64,000 nt of DNA, from NCBI GenBank assembly GCA_005784505.1, contig VCAZ01000148.1:449501-513500 (forward strand), written 5' to 3'. Within the stretch, counting starts at the first letter, position 1; every line of letters begins with the position of its first letter. A program made the translations under genes and the position numbers. This stretch comes from Bagarius yarrelli. Taxonomy: Eukaryota; Chordata; Actinopteri; Siluriformes; Sisoridae. Positions 14,501-26,839 of this stretch are shown one piece after another. The notes under the pieces are model-generated. The model was not told the DNA's origin. It ran no database searches and saw only the letters and a program-made list of their open reading frames with translations.

Positions 14501-17060
14501 TTGAATTATTGTGCTGCAAAATTTCGTGCCACCACTATATATCCTATACCCTAGCCGCCACTAAACCTGTAAAAGCGACACCCACTCTGAGTGTACTTGC
14601 TTACCCAAATAAAGCCTATAACAAAATGCTCCGGATTTATGTGTGTCCTTTCTGGATTAAAGTGCTGGATTACTAAAGCACTGTCTTACAAATGTTTGAG
14701 ATTCAACACGTTCGTTAACAATGTTACTTTCTTTACTAACACTTCTCTTTATAGCGTCTAATCTGATTTAACTGAATATGCTGCCAGTCGTCTTCCAGTC
14801 AAATTGAACGCATAATTCTATCTTTGTGTGCCTGCTAGACTGTGGGAGTGTGTTTAAACTGTCTCTCACTCTCTCCCTCTGTCTCTTTGTCTCTATCTCT
14901 CTCTTTCTCTGTCTCGTTGCAGCTGACATCATCTCTACGGTTGAGTTTAACTCAACAGGGGAGCTCTTGGCCACTGGGGACAAGGGAGGACGTGTGGTGG
15001 TTTTCCAAAGGGAGCAGGAGGTAAATGCAAAAATGAGCGCAGGTCATCTTGCGCTTTCTCCTCGAATGCTTTACTGTTTATACATATTATTTTTTGCTTT
15101 TTTTTAATACATATATTATTGCTTGTGATCTGCGCCGTTAAATCATAATAATTATTAATGTGTACAAAACTTAATGTAGTAATGTAATCTAGCTACATGG
15201 ACACATGGTATCTCAGTGTTAAGATGTTGGACTGACAATACTAAGATTGTGGATTCACATTTACGGTATTTGGCAGGCGTCCTTACATTCTCTTTTATAC
15301 AACTAAGCAATTGGGGATTAGTGGCCTTGCTCAGGGGCCCAACATTGGTGGTGCTGGGAATCAAACCCTTATCTTCCAATTAGCAGTCCAATTACACGTC
15401 TGCCAAATGCCAGAAATGTAAAGGAACTTGTCTCAAACCACAAACCTGAAACATTCAACATAGTAAGGCAGCTTTCTTGCCTTAATGTTCTGCTTTATCA
15501 ATATTCACCTGTACTGATTCTCCTGGCTGACAGGAAATCACTCTATTATGCTGTGTATTTATGGCTTATGAATATATTCACATGCTGCATTACTACCGCC
15601 TGTGACAAAGCGCCCAGTGCTGCATTATGTTTAATTCAGTTTGTAGCTACTCAATTAGACGTTTCACATCTAGCCAGTTATGTTTATGAACTACGGTATA
15701 GTGCCAAGATCATCTGCAGAACCCATCTGAGAGTTTTGATTAAACTTCCCCTGTCATCCAGAGTAAGAACCAACCTCAAAGAAGAGGCGAGTACAACGTT
15801 TACAGCACCTTTCAGAGCCACGAGCCGGAGTTTGACTACCTAAAGAGTCTTGAGATTGAAGAGAAAATCAACAAAATAAGGTGGCTGCCTCAACAGAATG
15901 CAGCCTACTTTCTTCTCTCCACCAACGGTGAGTTGTGTGAGCGTGCGTTACTGTATATTTACTGTATTTTATATGTTTTGTGCAAAAGAATAATTTTCTC
16001 CATCATTTATTTTCTGTTTATGGTGAGCGAAATCAATATATCTGAACACCCACTGAACAGAACCAAAATTCAGTAGTGTGCACTACCCTGAAAGCAGAAC
16101 AGTAATATGATGCACGGTCGGATCTGAGTGTATCACAGAGAAGAAATTTGATATTTACTCCATATTTGAGTAATTTGATTTTCCTCAAACTGTTTCCACG
16201 AAGTTGAAAGCACAGACTTTTATAGAATTGTCTTTGTAGTCTGTAATCTTTTCTTTCGTCTTTACTGGTTCTCAAGTTCAAGCTCAAGAAGCTTTATAGA
16301 CATTTCAACCATATATAGCAGACGCAGTACACTGTGAAATAAAACAACGTTTCTCCAGGACCCCCTGGTGCTACACAAAAGCATAGAATTCCACAAAACA
16401 ATAACAACACAGAGCTAAAGACTAAAAGTGAATTATCTTAGCAACGGTTTTTCACTGAAACTAAACATCTCAACCTCACTTTAAACTCAAACACAGATAG
16501 CGTCTCAGGCCTGGGCTTTGCCTCACACCTACCCAGTCATGCTTTAAACTCTAACAGAAAGCTTTGCTGGAGTGGAGCAGAGTGGGGCTATATCATGAAT
16601 GGGGTATTAATCAAGCACATACAGTATGGCGGTAGTGGTCAGGTGTTCATAAACAGTTGGCTTAGGGTGTTTGAACTGAATTACTAATATTATTTAAGGA
16701 CACAACAATTCGAAGTACAAACATATTTATAATACCACATACTGACTTTGAAAACGAGACAAAGGAATATAGAGATATATATTTTCAATTACTTTTTGAC
16801 ACATCATCTGTCAGGTAACTCTTACTTGAAGAAGAAGAAGAAGATTACAAGACTACAACTATTCTGGACTGACTAATAATGTGTCCAAAAGTATTTAAAA
16901 ATATATATCTGTATATTGCTTTGCTTCAATTTTAAAGAATTATAAATGTGTTTGTAGAAAATGTAGGGCGTTTTTAAGTTATTTCAGACTTAAATGCCGC
17001 ATGAGCTGGAAAGCTGCCACTATTGTGCCAGACTGTGTGCTGTCTTTTGTTGCTTATTCA

Positions 17061-17105
<45 letters not shown>

Positions 17106-17756
17106 TTGTCTCGCAGATAAAACTGTGAAGCTATGGAAGATCAGTGAGAGAGATAAAAGACCAGAGGGTTACAATCTGAAGGATGAGGATGGGAGGATCC
17201 GAGACCCTACCACCATAACATCACTGCGGGTCAGTACAACGATGCATTATTAACATGTTATACAGTTGATAAATTTACCACAGTATAAAATTAATACTAT
17301 GAGTTTAGTATTACTTATGTGACTTAACAGTCACTGAAGTGTGTAGAACAGAAGTATATAGAGGAGCTTAGATTGAGAATTTCACTTCTTGACATCGGTG
17401 TTTTGTGTAATTGTCTAATCTTGCGACAGTCTCCTCCTTTGTCAGAAACTGAATAGCTAACTAAAGCGCTTTTCAATTGAAGACTGGGGTTGAAGTGGAA
17501 ATGTGGGGTTTTTTTCGTTCCAGAACTGAAGCTGAAGTAGGTCATAGCAGTTTACCAAAAGCTCCATTGCGCATTCTGTTGTTAATGCATACGTGCAGCT
17601 GTCAATTTCTAGTTCGATTCCCTTGTGAAAATCTAATTTTGCGTGCTCAGAACCAGCACTGATAAATGATCTTCTAGCATCAATAAACACTGTCTTTCTC
17701 CTAATCAAAGGCAGCTGGTGAGAGTAATGATTGTGTTCAATGAGGGAGACATGAGC

Positions 17757-17805
<49 letters not shown>

Positions 17806-20800
17806 CCTTACCATTGTGCACTTTTACCCCTCCTTCCAAATTAAATTCAGATACAAAAGAGGGCATGACTCAGAATGTCCATTAATGTTTACTGCAAAGT
17901 CTGTTTGTGGCTTCATGGCCTAATGGATTAAAACACACCACTCCTGCACCATTGTCTGGAAGATTAGCCTGACACGGGGTGGATGGCACGGAAAGGCTGG
18001 CAATCCTATTTGAAGTGTAAAATGCATGTGCGTAAGAGATGGAGAGAGGGATTTATCAGCACAAACAGACAGAGGACTAAAGCTCGCTAGTGTAGTTTAA
18101 AGGGCGTGTAGTTAGTTTCTTTTTTGCCAGCCTTGATTTCCACCACCATCTTTCTGCCCTCCTTAATTTCTGCAATTTAATTATCTCACAAAGCTACTTT
18201 AATGTTACTATAGATAATATAGTTAAGTGCAGAAGTTTCTGCCTACTGTGGTAAAACAGAAAACATTAGTATAGAAAAAAATCTCATCCAAGATTTAAAA
18301 AAACAATTGAATTGATCCAAAAATGTAAAATCAACATTGAAATAATCTCCAGATTAGACGTGTTACACAAAACCACCATTTTAGAAGGTTTTAGAAGGTC
18401 TAGAAGTTTTCCAAACTTATTGCATATGTTAAACCACCTGAACTCTGACCAGGCAGCTTGTGTTGACTGACATATTTTTATATTAATAAATCTTTGTCTT
18501 TGTCCTTATCTGAACATTCACAATAAAACAGTTCTCACATAATGTTTTTTTGCCATTTAACAGAATTCTGGTCTTTGTGTACACATTAAGTCTAAAAGTC
18601 TTTGTAGATGCACTGTGATCCTGTTTGGCAAGTCTTCTTTTGAAAGAATAATAGCGCGTTACCTATTCGTATTGTGTATTATTGTATTTTGTAGTACACA
18701 GTGCTTTTTAAATGTATTCAGTGTGTTTATATTTGGTTACAGCTCTACTCCAGAAAGAAAAAGAGCAAACAAGCATATTATAGAAACACAACGAAAACAA
18801 ATATTGCTTAATTTTTATTTAAGCAAATAAAAGAAAACCATTGCAGATTCCAGGAAGCTCAAAGAAACGAAACCGCTTAAAACAGTTACGTAATCTAGTG
18901 TTAAACAATTAATTTGGTGAATATAAATCTAAGAATGTAAGTGTTAGCCAACAAAATGTAAGAGTGGTTGATACGAAATATTTTCTGATTATATTTTTGT
19001 TGACTGTTGATTATGGAGGGCAGCACGGTGGCTTAGTGGTTAGCACATAGTGAGAGTGTTTGATTCCCAGGCAGGAGCCTTTCTATGTTTCCCCTGTTCT
19101 TGCGTGGGTTTACTCCAGATACTCCCCCCACAGTCCAAAAACACGTACATTAGGTTGATTGGTAATTCTAAATTGCCCATAGAAGTGAATGTGTGTGGCC
19201 CTGTGATAGACTGGCAACCTGTGCCCTGTGATGGACTGGCGACTTGTTCAGGGTGTTCCCCCTTGTGCCCTTGACCCTTTCAGAGATCCCCGTGACCCCG
19301 AATTAGGGAATAAGCAGGTATAAAAGATAAATGAATGATGGTTGATTGATATAATGGACCCCGGGCCCGGCTAATGTGGGGGTGGGGGGGGGGGGGGGGG
19401 GTAATGACGACTCTAAGGGCCCATGCACTGTGTGGGCCCCCAGACAATTGTTTTATTAGTATTATATTCTTTTATAGGGCCCAAAAATTGCTAGCAGTGT
19501 CCCTGTTATTGACTGATGGCAGAATATAAAAAAATAATGCCACTGCTTTTTAAATACTCCATAGAGCAGAGCTACAGTATGATCGTTCCTCAGCTGTCTC
19601 AGCTGTTCCTCAGGAAATTAAAAAAACTCATATTAACATGCATGACAATGAGGCCTCATTTTATCGTCATGAGAGCGAACATTGTTCTTCACGTTCGCTG
19701 TGAATAAATAGCTATAAGTGGCATCCAAAACTGAAATAACCTAATTTATATTCATCTTTTTTAAAACCTCACTTAGACATTTTAAGAGCCTGAGGATGAT
19801 GATAAGTGTAGTCGTGGTTGCTCTAGGGCCTGATTTTAAACACATCTCAAGCTGTGGGGAGATATTTTATTACCTTGTGCTATAGAAGAAGGAAATCACA
19901 CTAGGAAGGGCTTCCTGCTGCTTCAAAACGTGCCATTTTGGACCAAGCCACACTCCACATCTGCATCATGCAATTAGGGCCTGCAGGAGGGGTTTTAGTG
20001 TGGCACAGGAAAGACAGTGGGGCATGAAACGCAGTGGCACAAATCCAGAATAGCCATTATGGCGGTCTTTAGCCCTGATCATTGGCAAGGAGGTGCCAAA
20101 GAACAAATGATTTTTTCATGTTAACTCTAAAGATGTTAAATGAAACAAAAATCTCTGTTGTCTGTTTTTTTTAGGCTTTTGATAGGGCAAAAAAAGGGAA
20201 AAGTTAAATGAGAACTTTTTGTTCGATGGTGTATTCTTTCTTGACCTTCTATAATTTAAAAGTCTTCAGAAACATTTTTGGTCTGCTGGTCGAAGGTCTC
20301 TTAACATTGGGATAACAATCATTAAGCAGTATTAATGTATTGTATGTATTTATATATTTTGTAGAATGTGTAATGTTTGTCCAATCAAAATGTTCGGTCC
20401 AACTATGATAGGCTAACCTACCTGCCAACATATGCGCATGCCTCCTCACACCCTGTAGACACAGACACCCTGTGCAGACAGGATGAGAATGGCAGGCAAA
20501 CAGCAACAACATGACCTTCCTTCTCAACAACCGTAGCCTTGTAAAAGTATCCACCAAAAAAGAATAGTCTTTAAAATAACTACTGCAAAAAACAGAAACG
20601 GCTGAATTAATATTGGTGTTGAGTTTAGTATTTTAGTACTGTTACTAACTGTATTATAAAGTGTTCTCACTGGTGAATGACACAGGATGTGTTGTCTCTG
20701 GTCCTCTAGTCTGTGCGTTCAGGAGGCGTGGCTTTGGACGGCGGGTGGGATGTACAAGGAGGGTGGGATGTACACTTTAAGTGCTCTTGAGCTACAGTTA

Positions 20801-23800
20801 GCATTCTCCAAGATGTCCTACTGCACATTCAATATAAATATAAGGGATAACAATCAGCCTTCTTTTCTTGCTCGTAAACCTAAAGAGAAAATCCTTCTTA
20901 TGTAGTGAAGACAGGAAATGCTGGACTGCACTAAGTTCCAGAATGCAATACAAAGCAACACGTTATTGAGCCACGAGATGATTCACACGAAAACTAAAGC
21001 TTTTATTGTATTAGAATTTTATTTGTATTTTAAGTATTTGTGTCTACAGATGCAGAGTTAGGAGTACAGGACAGACCAGAGATTTTAAGTAGAGAGGAAT
21101 TCTCACTGGCACCAATATCAACTAGCAGTTAAACAGAATTTCTGGTTATATAGGAAACCGTTAACCAAAATAAGTTTTGATCACATCATCATCTCCTTTT
21201 AGCTGTTCCCTTTTAGAGGTCGCCACAGCGAATCATCTGTCTCCCCCTAACCCTATTCTCTACCTCATCTTCACTCACACCCACTAACTTCATGTCCTTG
21301 TTTATCGCATCCGTATACCTCCTCTTTGGTCTTCCTCTTTACCTTCTGCCTGGTAGCTTCATATCTTCCTTCCAATATATTCACTATCCCCCCTCTGTAC
21401 ATGTCCAAACCACCTCAATCTGGCCTTCCATGACTTTCTCCCCAAAACATTTACCATACGTTTTCCCCCTAATGAAACTGTTCCTAATCGATCCTCTTCA
21501 CTCCCAAAGAAAACCTCAACATCTTCAGCTCTGCTACTTCCAGATCTGCCACCTGTCTCTTCCTTAGTGCCACTGTCGCTAAACCATACGTCATAGAAGT
21601 TTTCATCACATAATAATTACAAATATTGATATGCGAGTTATCTAATGTGGGTATTCTTTTTATAGAGGTTAATATTTTCTCATGCTGATTCTCTTTCTGC
21701 ATTTAAAGGTTCCTGTTCTGAGGCCAATGGACCTCATGGTGGAGGCGACACCCAAAAGAGTTTTCTCCAATGGCCACACATACCACATCAACTCCATCTC
21801 GGTTAACAGCGACTATGAGACGTACATGTCCACAGATGACCTTAGGATCAACCTGTGGCACCTGGAGATCACCAACAGAAGTTTCAGTATCCTTTACATC
21901 CCTGTACAGTTGTGTGACGGAGGTGCAGAAGTAGACATATGGTATAAATCTAACCACTGGAACATGCAGTGCATTTAGTTCGGTATAGTCATTTACTATA
22001 TTGATGAGTCAGACATGTTTTTTGGCACCTGGCTGGTCGCAATACAGACTAAAATGATTATATTTGGCGTGTAATAATGCAGAAGCATATATTGGTTCTT
22101 CTAAGAGCAACCCATTAAGTCATAGTGTCTTCTGATTAACAGGAGAAACAGGAGGGCGTCTGGATGATCGTGTCATAATACAGCCTGTCTGGAGCCTGCA
22201 CAAGTTTTTAATGTAAATAAATATTAGTTATTATTTCACATTCATAGCATTTGGCAGACGCCCTTATGCAGAGCGACATTTATCTCTTTTATATAACTGA
22301 GCAGTTGGGGGTTAAGGGTCTTGCTCAGGGGCCCCCATTCTTTAATGTAGCAATGTAATATACCACAAAATTAGCAGTAATAGAAATATTAGAATATTCT
22401 ATTTACTAAGCATTTTTTTAGAACTATGTTTCAGAAAGAATGTGTGTTATATGTTGCCATGCTCTAAGCATTTCCTGAGCATTGTTTCTAGATATTGTCG
22501 ACATTAAGCCAACTAACATGGAGGAGCTAACGGAGGTGATCACTGCAGCAGAGTTTCACCCTCACCAGTGCAACACGTTTGTCTACAGCAGCAGTAAAGG
22601 CTCCATCCGCCTGTGCGACATGAGGGCCGCTGCGCTCTGCGATAACCACTCCAAGTGTAAGTACTTGCACAATTCTTCTAAGAGATGGATGGATGGATGG
22701 ATGGATGGATTGTGTGTCTAGTTGTGTGTCTTGGTTTGGCAATAGGTTGTGTTGCTGCCTCAAAGCTTTTAAGGTTCAAAGTTTGATCCCGGATGTAATA
22801 CTTCATTGTTCTCTGGATGTACTGTGATCATGACAAAGCAGACAGTAGTAATTGGTAGTACTCATCTTTTTACTAAGGATGAGTAAATAGTTAAATTACC
22901 TAGCAGAACCTTTCTGTCCTGGATCAAGCCAGCTAACACTCAAAGCTGGAGGAATGACTGTCATGACTCTTCAGCTAGGGATCATCTATCATATTCATAT
23001 CATTTCCAAATAAGAGTCACCCTTTAAACTTCTGTTTAATTTAGGTCAGAATAAAATGAAGTACTGATTGATGTTCAGTGTAAGGTATCCTAAAGTCATT
23101 CTGTCCATGGATCCTCCACTGAATCAGACATTACAAATGCATCGAGTGAGCCAGCTCCTTCCACTCAGCCCTTTCCCCATGAGACCAAACAGCACGTCAG
23201 CCATGACAGGGATTATCCCACCTCCCACCTTTACCAGGGGACAAAGAAGGTGGCGCTTATGCTAATATTTAATATAATTATGTTTTAGGCTTTACTTCCT
23301 TAATTTCATTTTAAAATGATTTGATGGATGCCAAAAAAATCCATACGTGTGACTGACTTGATAACCGGACGCAGATAAATTTCTTTGAAATCTCCTCTGG
23401 GCTTCTGAAGCAAGATTCTGGGTGGGGGTGTGCATTCCAAAATCAGATTGAATACATTGACATTTAAGCGGCGAAAAAAAAAAATCAATGCACAAAGGCA
23501 TGCTGCAGCGTGTCAGGAATCTCAGAGGTGAATAAAACCTCCGTATACGCTGAGCTTTATGGTTATGGAAGCTGCTCCGTACACACAAACATCCTGTTGA
23601 ATAGACGGTTTGTGTTGCTTAACCTGGGGCAAGAGGGGCGTTGTAGAAACCTAATCTAGCATCGGAGGAGGTGTGCATGCTATAGTGCATCAGACACACA
23701 GCTGCTATCGTCACCTGACATGACAACATGCGGTGCGCAGACACACCACCTCGCCTGGGGAAAAAAGGAAAAGCGTAGAATCTTTTGTTAGCACAGTGTG

Positions 23801-26800
23801 TGTTTGTGCGAGTTGATTTCAGGGCATATGTCTGTGTGCACATGTAGTGTGTCTGCGTGTATCATTCCCTTCTCCTCCTCCTTCTCTGCCTTCTGCTTTC
23901 CTCTAACACTAATAAATCTCAGCCCTGTCCTGAGGAATATTCTGAAAAATCAATGTGTGCTGCGCCACAGAGACCCCCTGCAGCTTTTCACCACTTGCAG
24001 CATGGCTCCCCAGAGAACTCATTACGCTCCAGCGAACGTTATGCGGCTTAACTTGAACTTCGGCAGATTTGTGGAATGACAGGTGACATGATGTCTGTCT
24101 GGGACACACACACTCAATCCAGACGAGCCCAAGTGGCCACTGCTTTGTGCCTCTACACTGAGCTGTGACTCCGCACTCCCTCTGCTCATAGCTTTTATGT
24201 GTCATGGAGATATAAAACAGCCTGGGCCAATACACAACCCAAATGACAACTAAGGATTTATTTTGCGGCACCGGTGACAAATTCAGGGAAAGGAAACCCG
24301 TTTTATCCGGTTGCACTGAGAGAGCTAAACATACTGCAGAAATTTAACATTTTCTTGTTTTTCTTAATATATTTTCACACAGTCTTTGAAGAACCCGAGG
24401 ATCCTAGCAACCGGTCGTTCTTTTCTGAAATCATTTCATCCATCTCCGACGTCAAATTCAGCCACAGCGGGCGCTACCTAATGACCCGCGATTACCTGAC
24501 GGTTAAGGTGTGGGATCTGAACATGGAAAGCAAACCACTGGAGACCTATCAGGTAAAAAAAAAAAAAAAAAAAAGCTCCAAATCTCCAAATCTTGCTAAG
24601 CATCACCAAGCTGCCACTTCTGGCCCCATAAGCAAGGCCCATAACACTTAAAAAAACTGAGATAAATGTTAGGATAAGGCTGTCTGCTAAATGCCGAAAA
24701 TGTAAATGTCTGCATTATAGAGCGCATGTCGAAGTACTATAAAATATTAAAATTCACGGAAAGCATTATTCTCTTATATTAAATCAAATGTAGAATTTAT
24801 AATGCAATCGTGTTCTTTTTCATTAGTTATTTGCGCCTCCTATCGCTTCAGCTGTATCATGCCCAGACATGTAGGCACACAAATAGACAAACTACATACT
24901 ACATTACACATACAACACTTCATTATCACCTCAACGTCTTGATTTATAGATGGATTTAATAGGAGAGCAAAATCTCTGCTTTTTTTAACAGTCCTGTTTT
25001 TTTGATAAAAGTGACAAATATTAACCCATTCATTAGTTATGTTAAAACACTGAACTATGATTTGTGCTTTTATCTGTGTGTGTGTGTGTATGTGCTCATT
25101 TAGGTGCATGACTACCTGAGGAGTAAACTCTGCTCTCTGTATGAGAACGACTGCATCTTTGACAAGTTCGAGTGTGTATGGAACGGATCAGACAGGTGAG
25201 AACTCTTCACCATGAGAAAAATTAGACGTTACCCTGGTTTCCTCCAGGGTAACGTCTGATGTGCTATTTAAATAAATATTTTTCAGGGTGTGGCTGTAGT
25301 TGATTGACTGCTTTGCATGGTAGACACTTAGACACTTTCTGCTATTGGACATCCTAAAGCACAGATAATAGTGCAGAATCTTTTTTATTTAGATTTTATA
25401 TGTTACATAGAATAAACTGTCCAAGTTTCCATTAGGCTGCATTTACACTGCCCAGTTCCGATTTTGTGACTATATCCGTAAAGGATGATAAAATCAGTAT
25501 ATATATTTTTTGGATGACCCGCTAACATCTTCCTATAAAACTGACCCGTATCCGATATCTGCATTTACACTATGCATGACAAAACAACACAAGAAAATTA
25601 AAATAAAAAACGGAGCGATAAGCAATGGATAGGAGAGTTCTAGGAAAATGTATGTATGTGTATATACACACACACACACACACTGAGTTGACGTCCTACG
25701 CCACTGTCACTTATTCAGTGACGTATGGCTCACATTGACAGGTAAAAACCCGATCTGTCTGCTTACAGACGCTAATGCACGTATCGGATTCATATCCAAT
25801 TTATTTCCACACATAAATCCTGCTTACACAATTGTGGGTCATATCCTATCTGTGCCACACTGAAGGAAAAAAAAATTGGAATTTGGTCATGTGATACATG
25901 CGATGTGAATGCAGCCCAAGACGTACAGTCTGGAATCAATTTCATATTTTAATCAATCTTGAGATATTTTTCACTTTATTGTCGTCGATAGCGGACATTG
26001 ACTACAAGCAGTTTTCTAAACCTCCTCATAGCACAGCACAGTTACTGGACAAAAAAAACCCCTCATGCTGCATTTTTTGCACAAGCTGTGATTATGTTCT
26101 CAATTTCACTTCACTTTGGTATAATTAGTTAACCCTGGATCATACATCTAAAACAGATAAGGGCCGTGTTCAGGTGCCCAGCAGTGGCAGCTTGGTTGGT
26201 GGTTATTAGGGCTGCACAATATATAGTGTGAGCATCGACATCGCAATGTCATCAACTTTAATAGTTACATTGCAAAAAAAAAGGAAAAGGAAAACTGTTT
26301 TGCAGGAAACAAAATGAAAAGAAAACTAAAAATATTTAGCAAAATACCAAAGCAAATGTTTTTTTACTAACTTTATAACGACCTTCAAAGTTGCTGTTGG
26401 GTAAGAAAACAGTTTCACAGATGTAATATTAAAAAGTCTGTAATACGTCTGTATATTTAATAGTTAAAAAGTCTGCCTAAAGCTATTATTATTATTATTT
26501 TAATGTGTCTTTCAGTAGTTGGAATCTCTCATCATCAGGCTATTACGAGTTTTCTCGAGTGCAGATCTTACAGGCTTTAAATAAAAAAAACAAATGATGT
26601 GAGAATGCTGAGCTGAACATTTCCACAATTCATATGGTCATGTATTGACACCCTGATGCATCATCATGATGTACCATCAAAACCTCTACAGATTTTTTTG
26701 GAAATGTTGAAATCAAATTCCATGACCGAAAAGTAAAAGGGGTGAAAAAGTAATTTACATATACAAAGTGAAACGATTTTGTTTTGGCACATATTTTGTT

Positions 26801-26839
<39 letters not shown>

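Larger units (their letters stand above)
2925..14922 (+). other. ppp2r2b: ppp2r2b intron 1 (12.0 kb)
   Basis: No supported exon. Contents include a duplicated 210 bp element (6861-7091 and 8659-8870), a GA microsatellite (8498-8547), interspersed repeats at 7582-7870, 10040-10452, 12368-12664 and 14167-14368, and a CT run at 13152-13175. The unannotated 2.9-6.8 kb part may contain regulatory DNA, but nothing specific was recognised. Confidence 0.7.
17230..21708 (+). other. ppp2r2b: ppp2r2b intron 4 (4.5 kb)
   Basis: No exon seen. It contains a CT array (17761-17807), a SINE (19016-19340), a G-rich repeat fragment (19358-19500) and an antisense non-LTR retrotransposon fragment (21188-21600). 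Confidence 0.7.

Noticed and set aside
17903..17985. tRNA-Arg-like phrase GTGGCTTCATGGCCTAATGG
   Set aside because: Only the 5' third resembles a tRNA. The B box and acceptor stem are absent, so it is at best an ancient pseudogene fragment.
23909..24316. 135-residue antisense open frame in ppp2r2b intron 6
   Set aside because: No homology recognised, and it lies antisense within an intron without promoter or splice signals.
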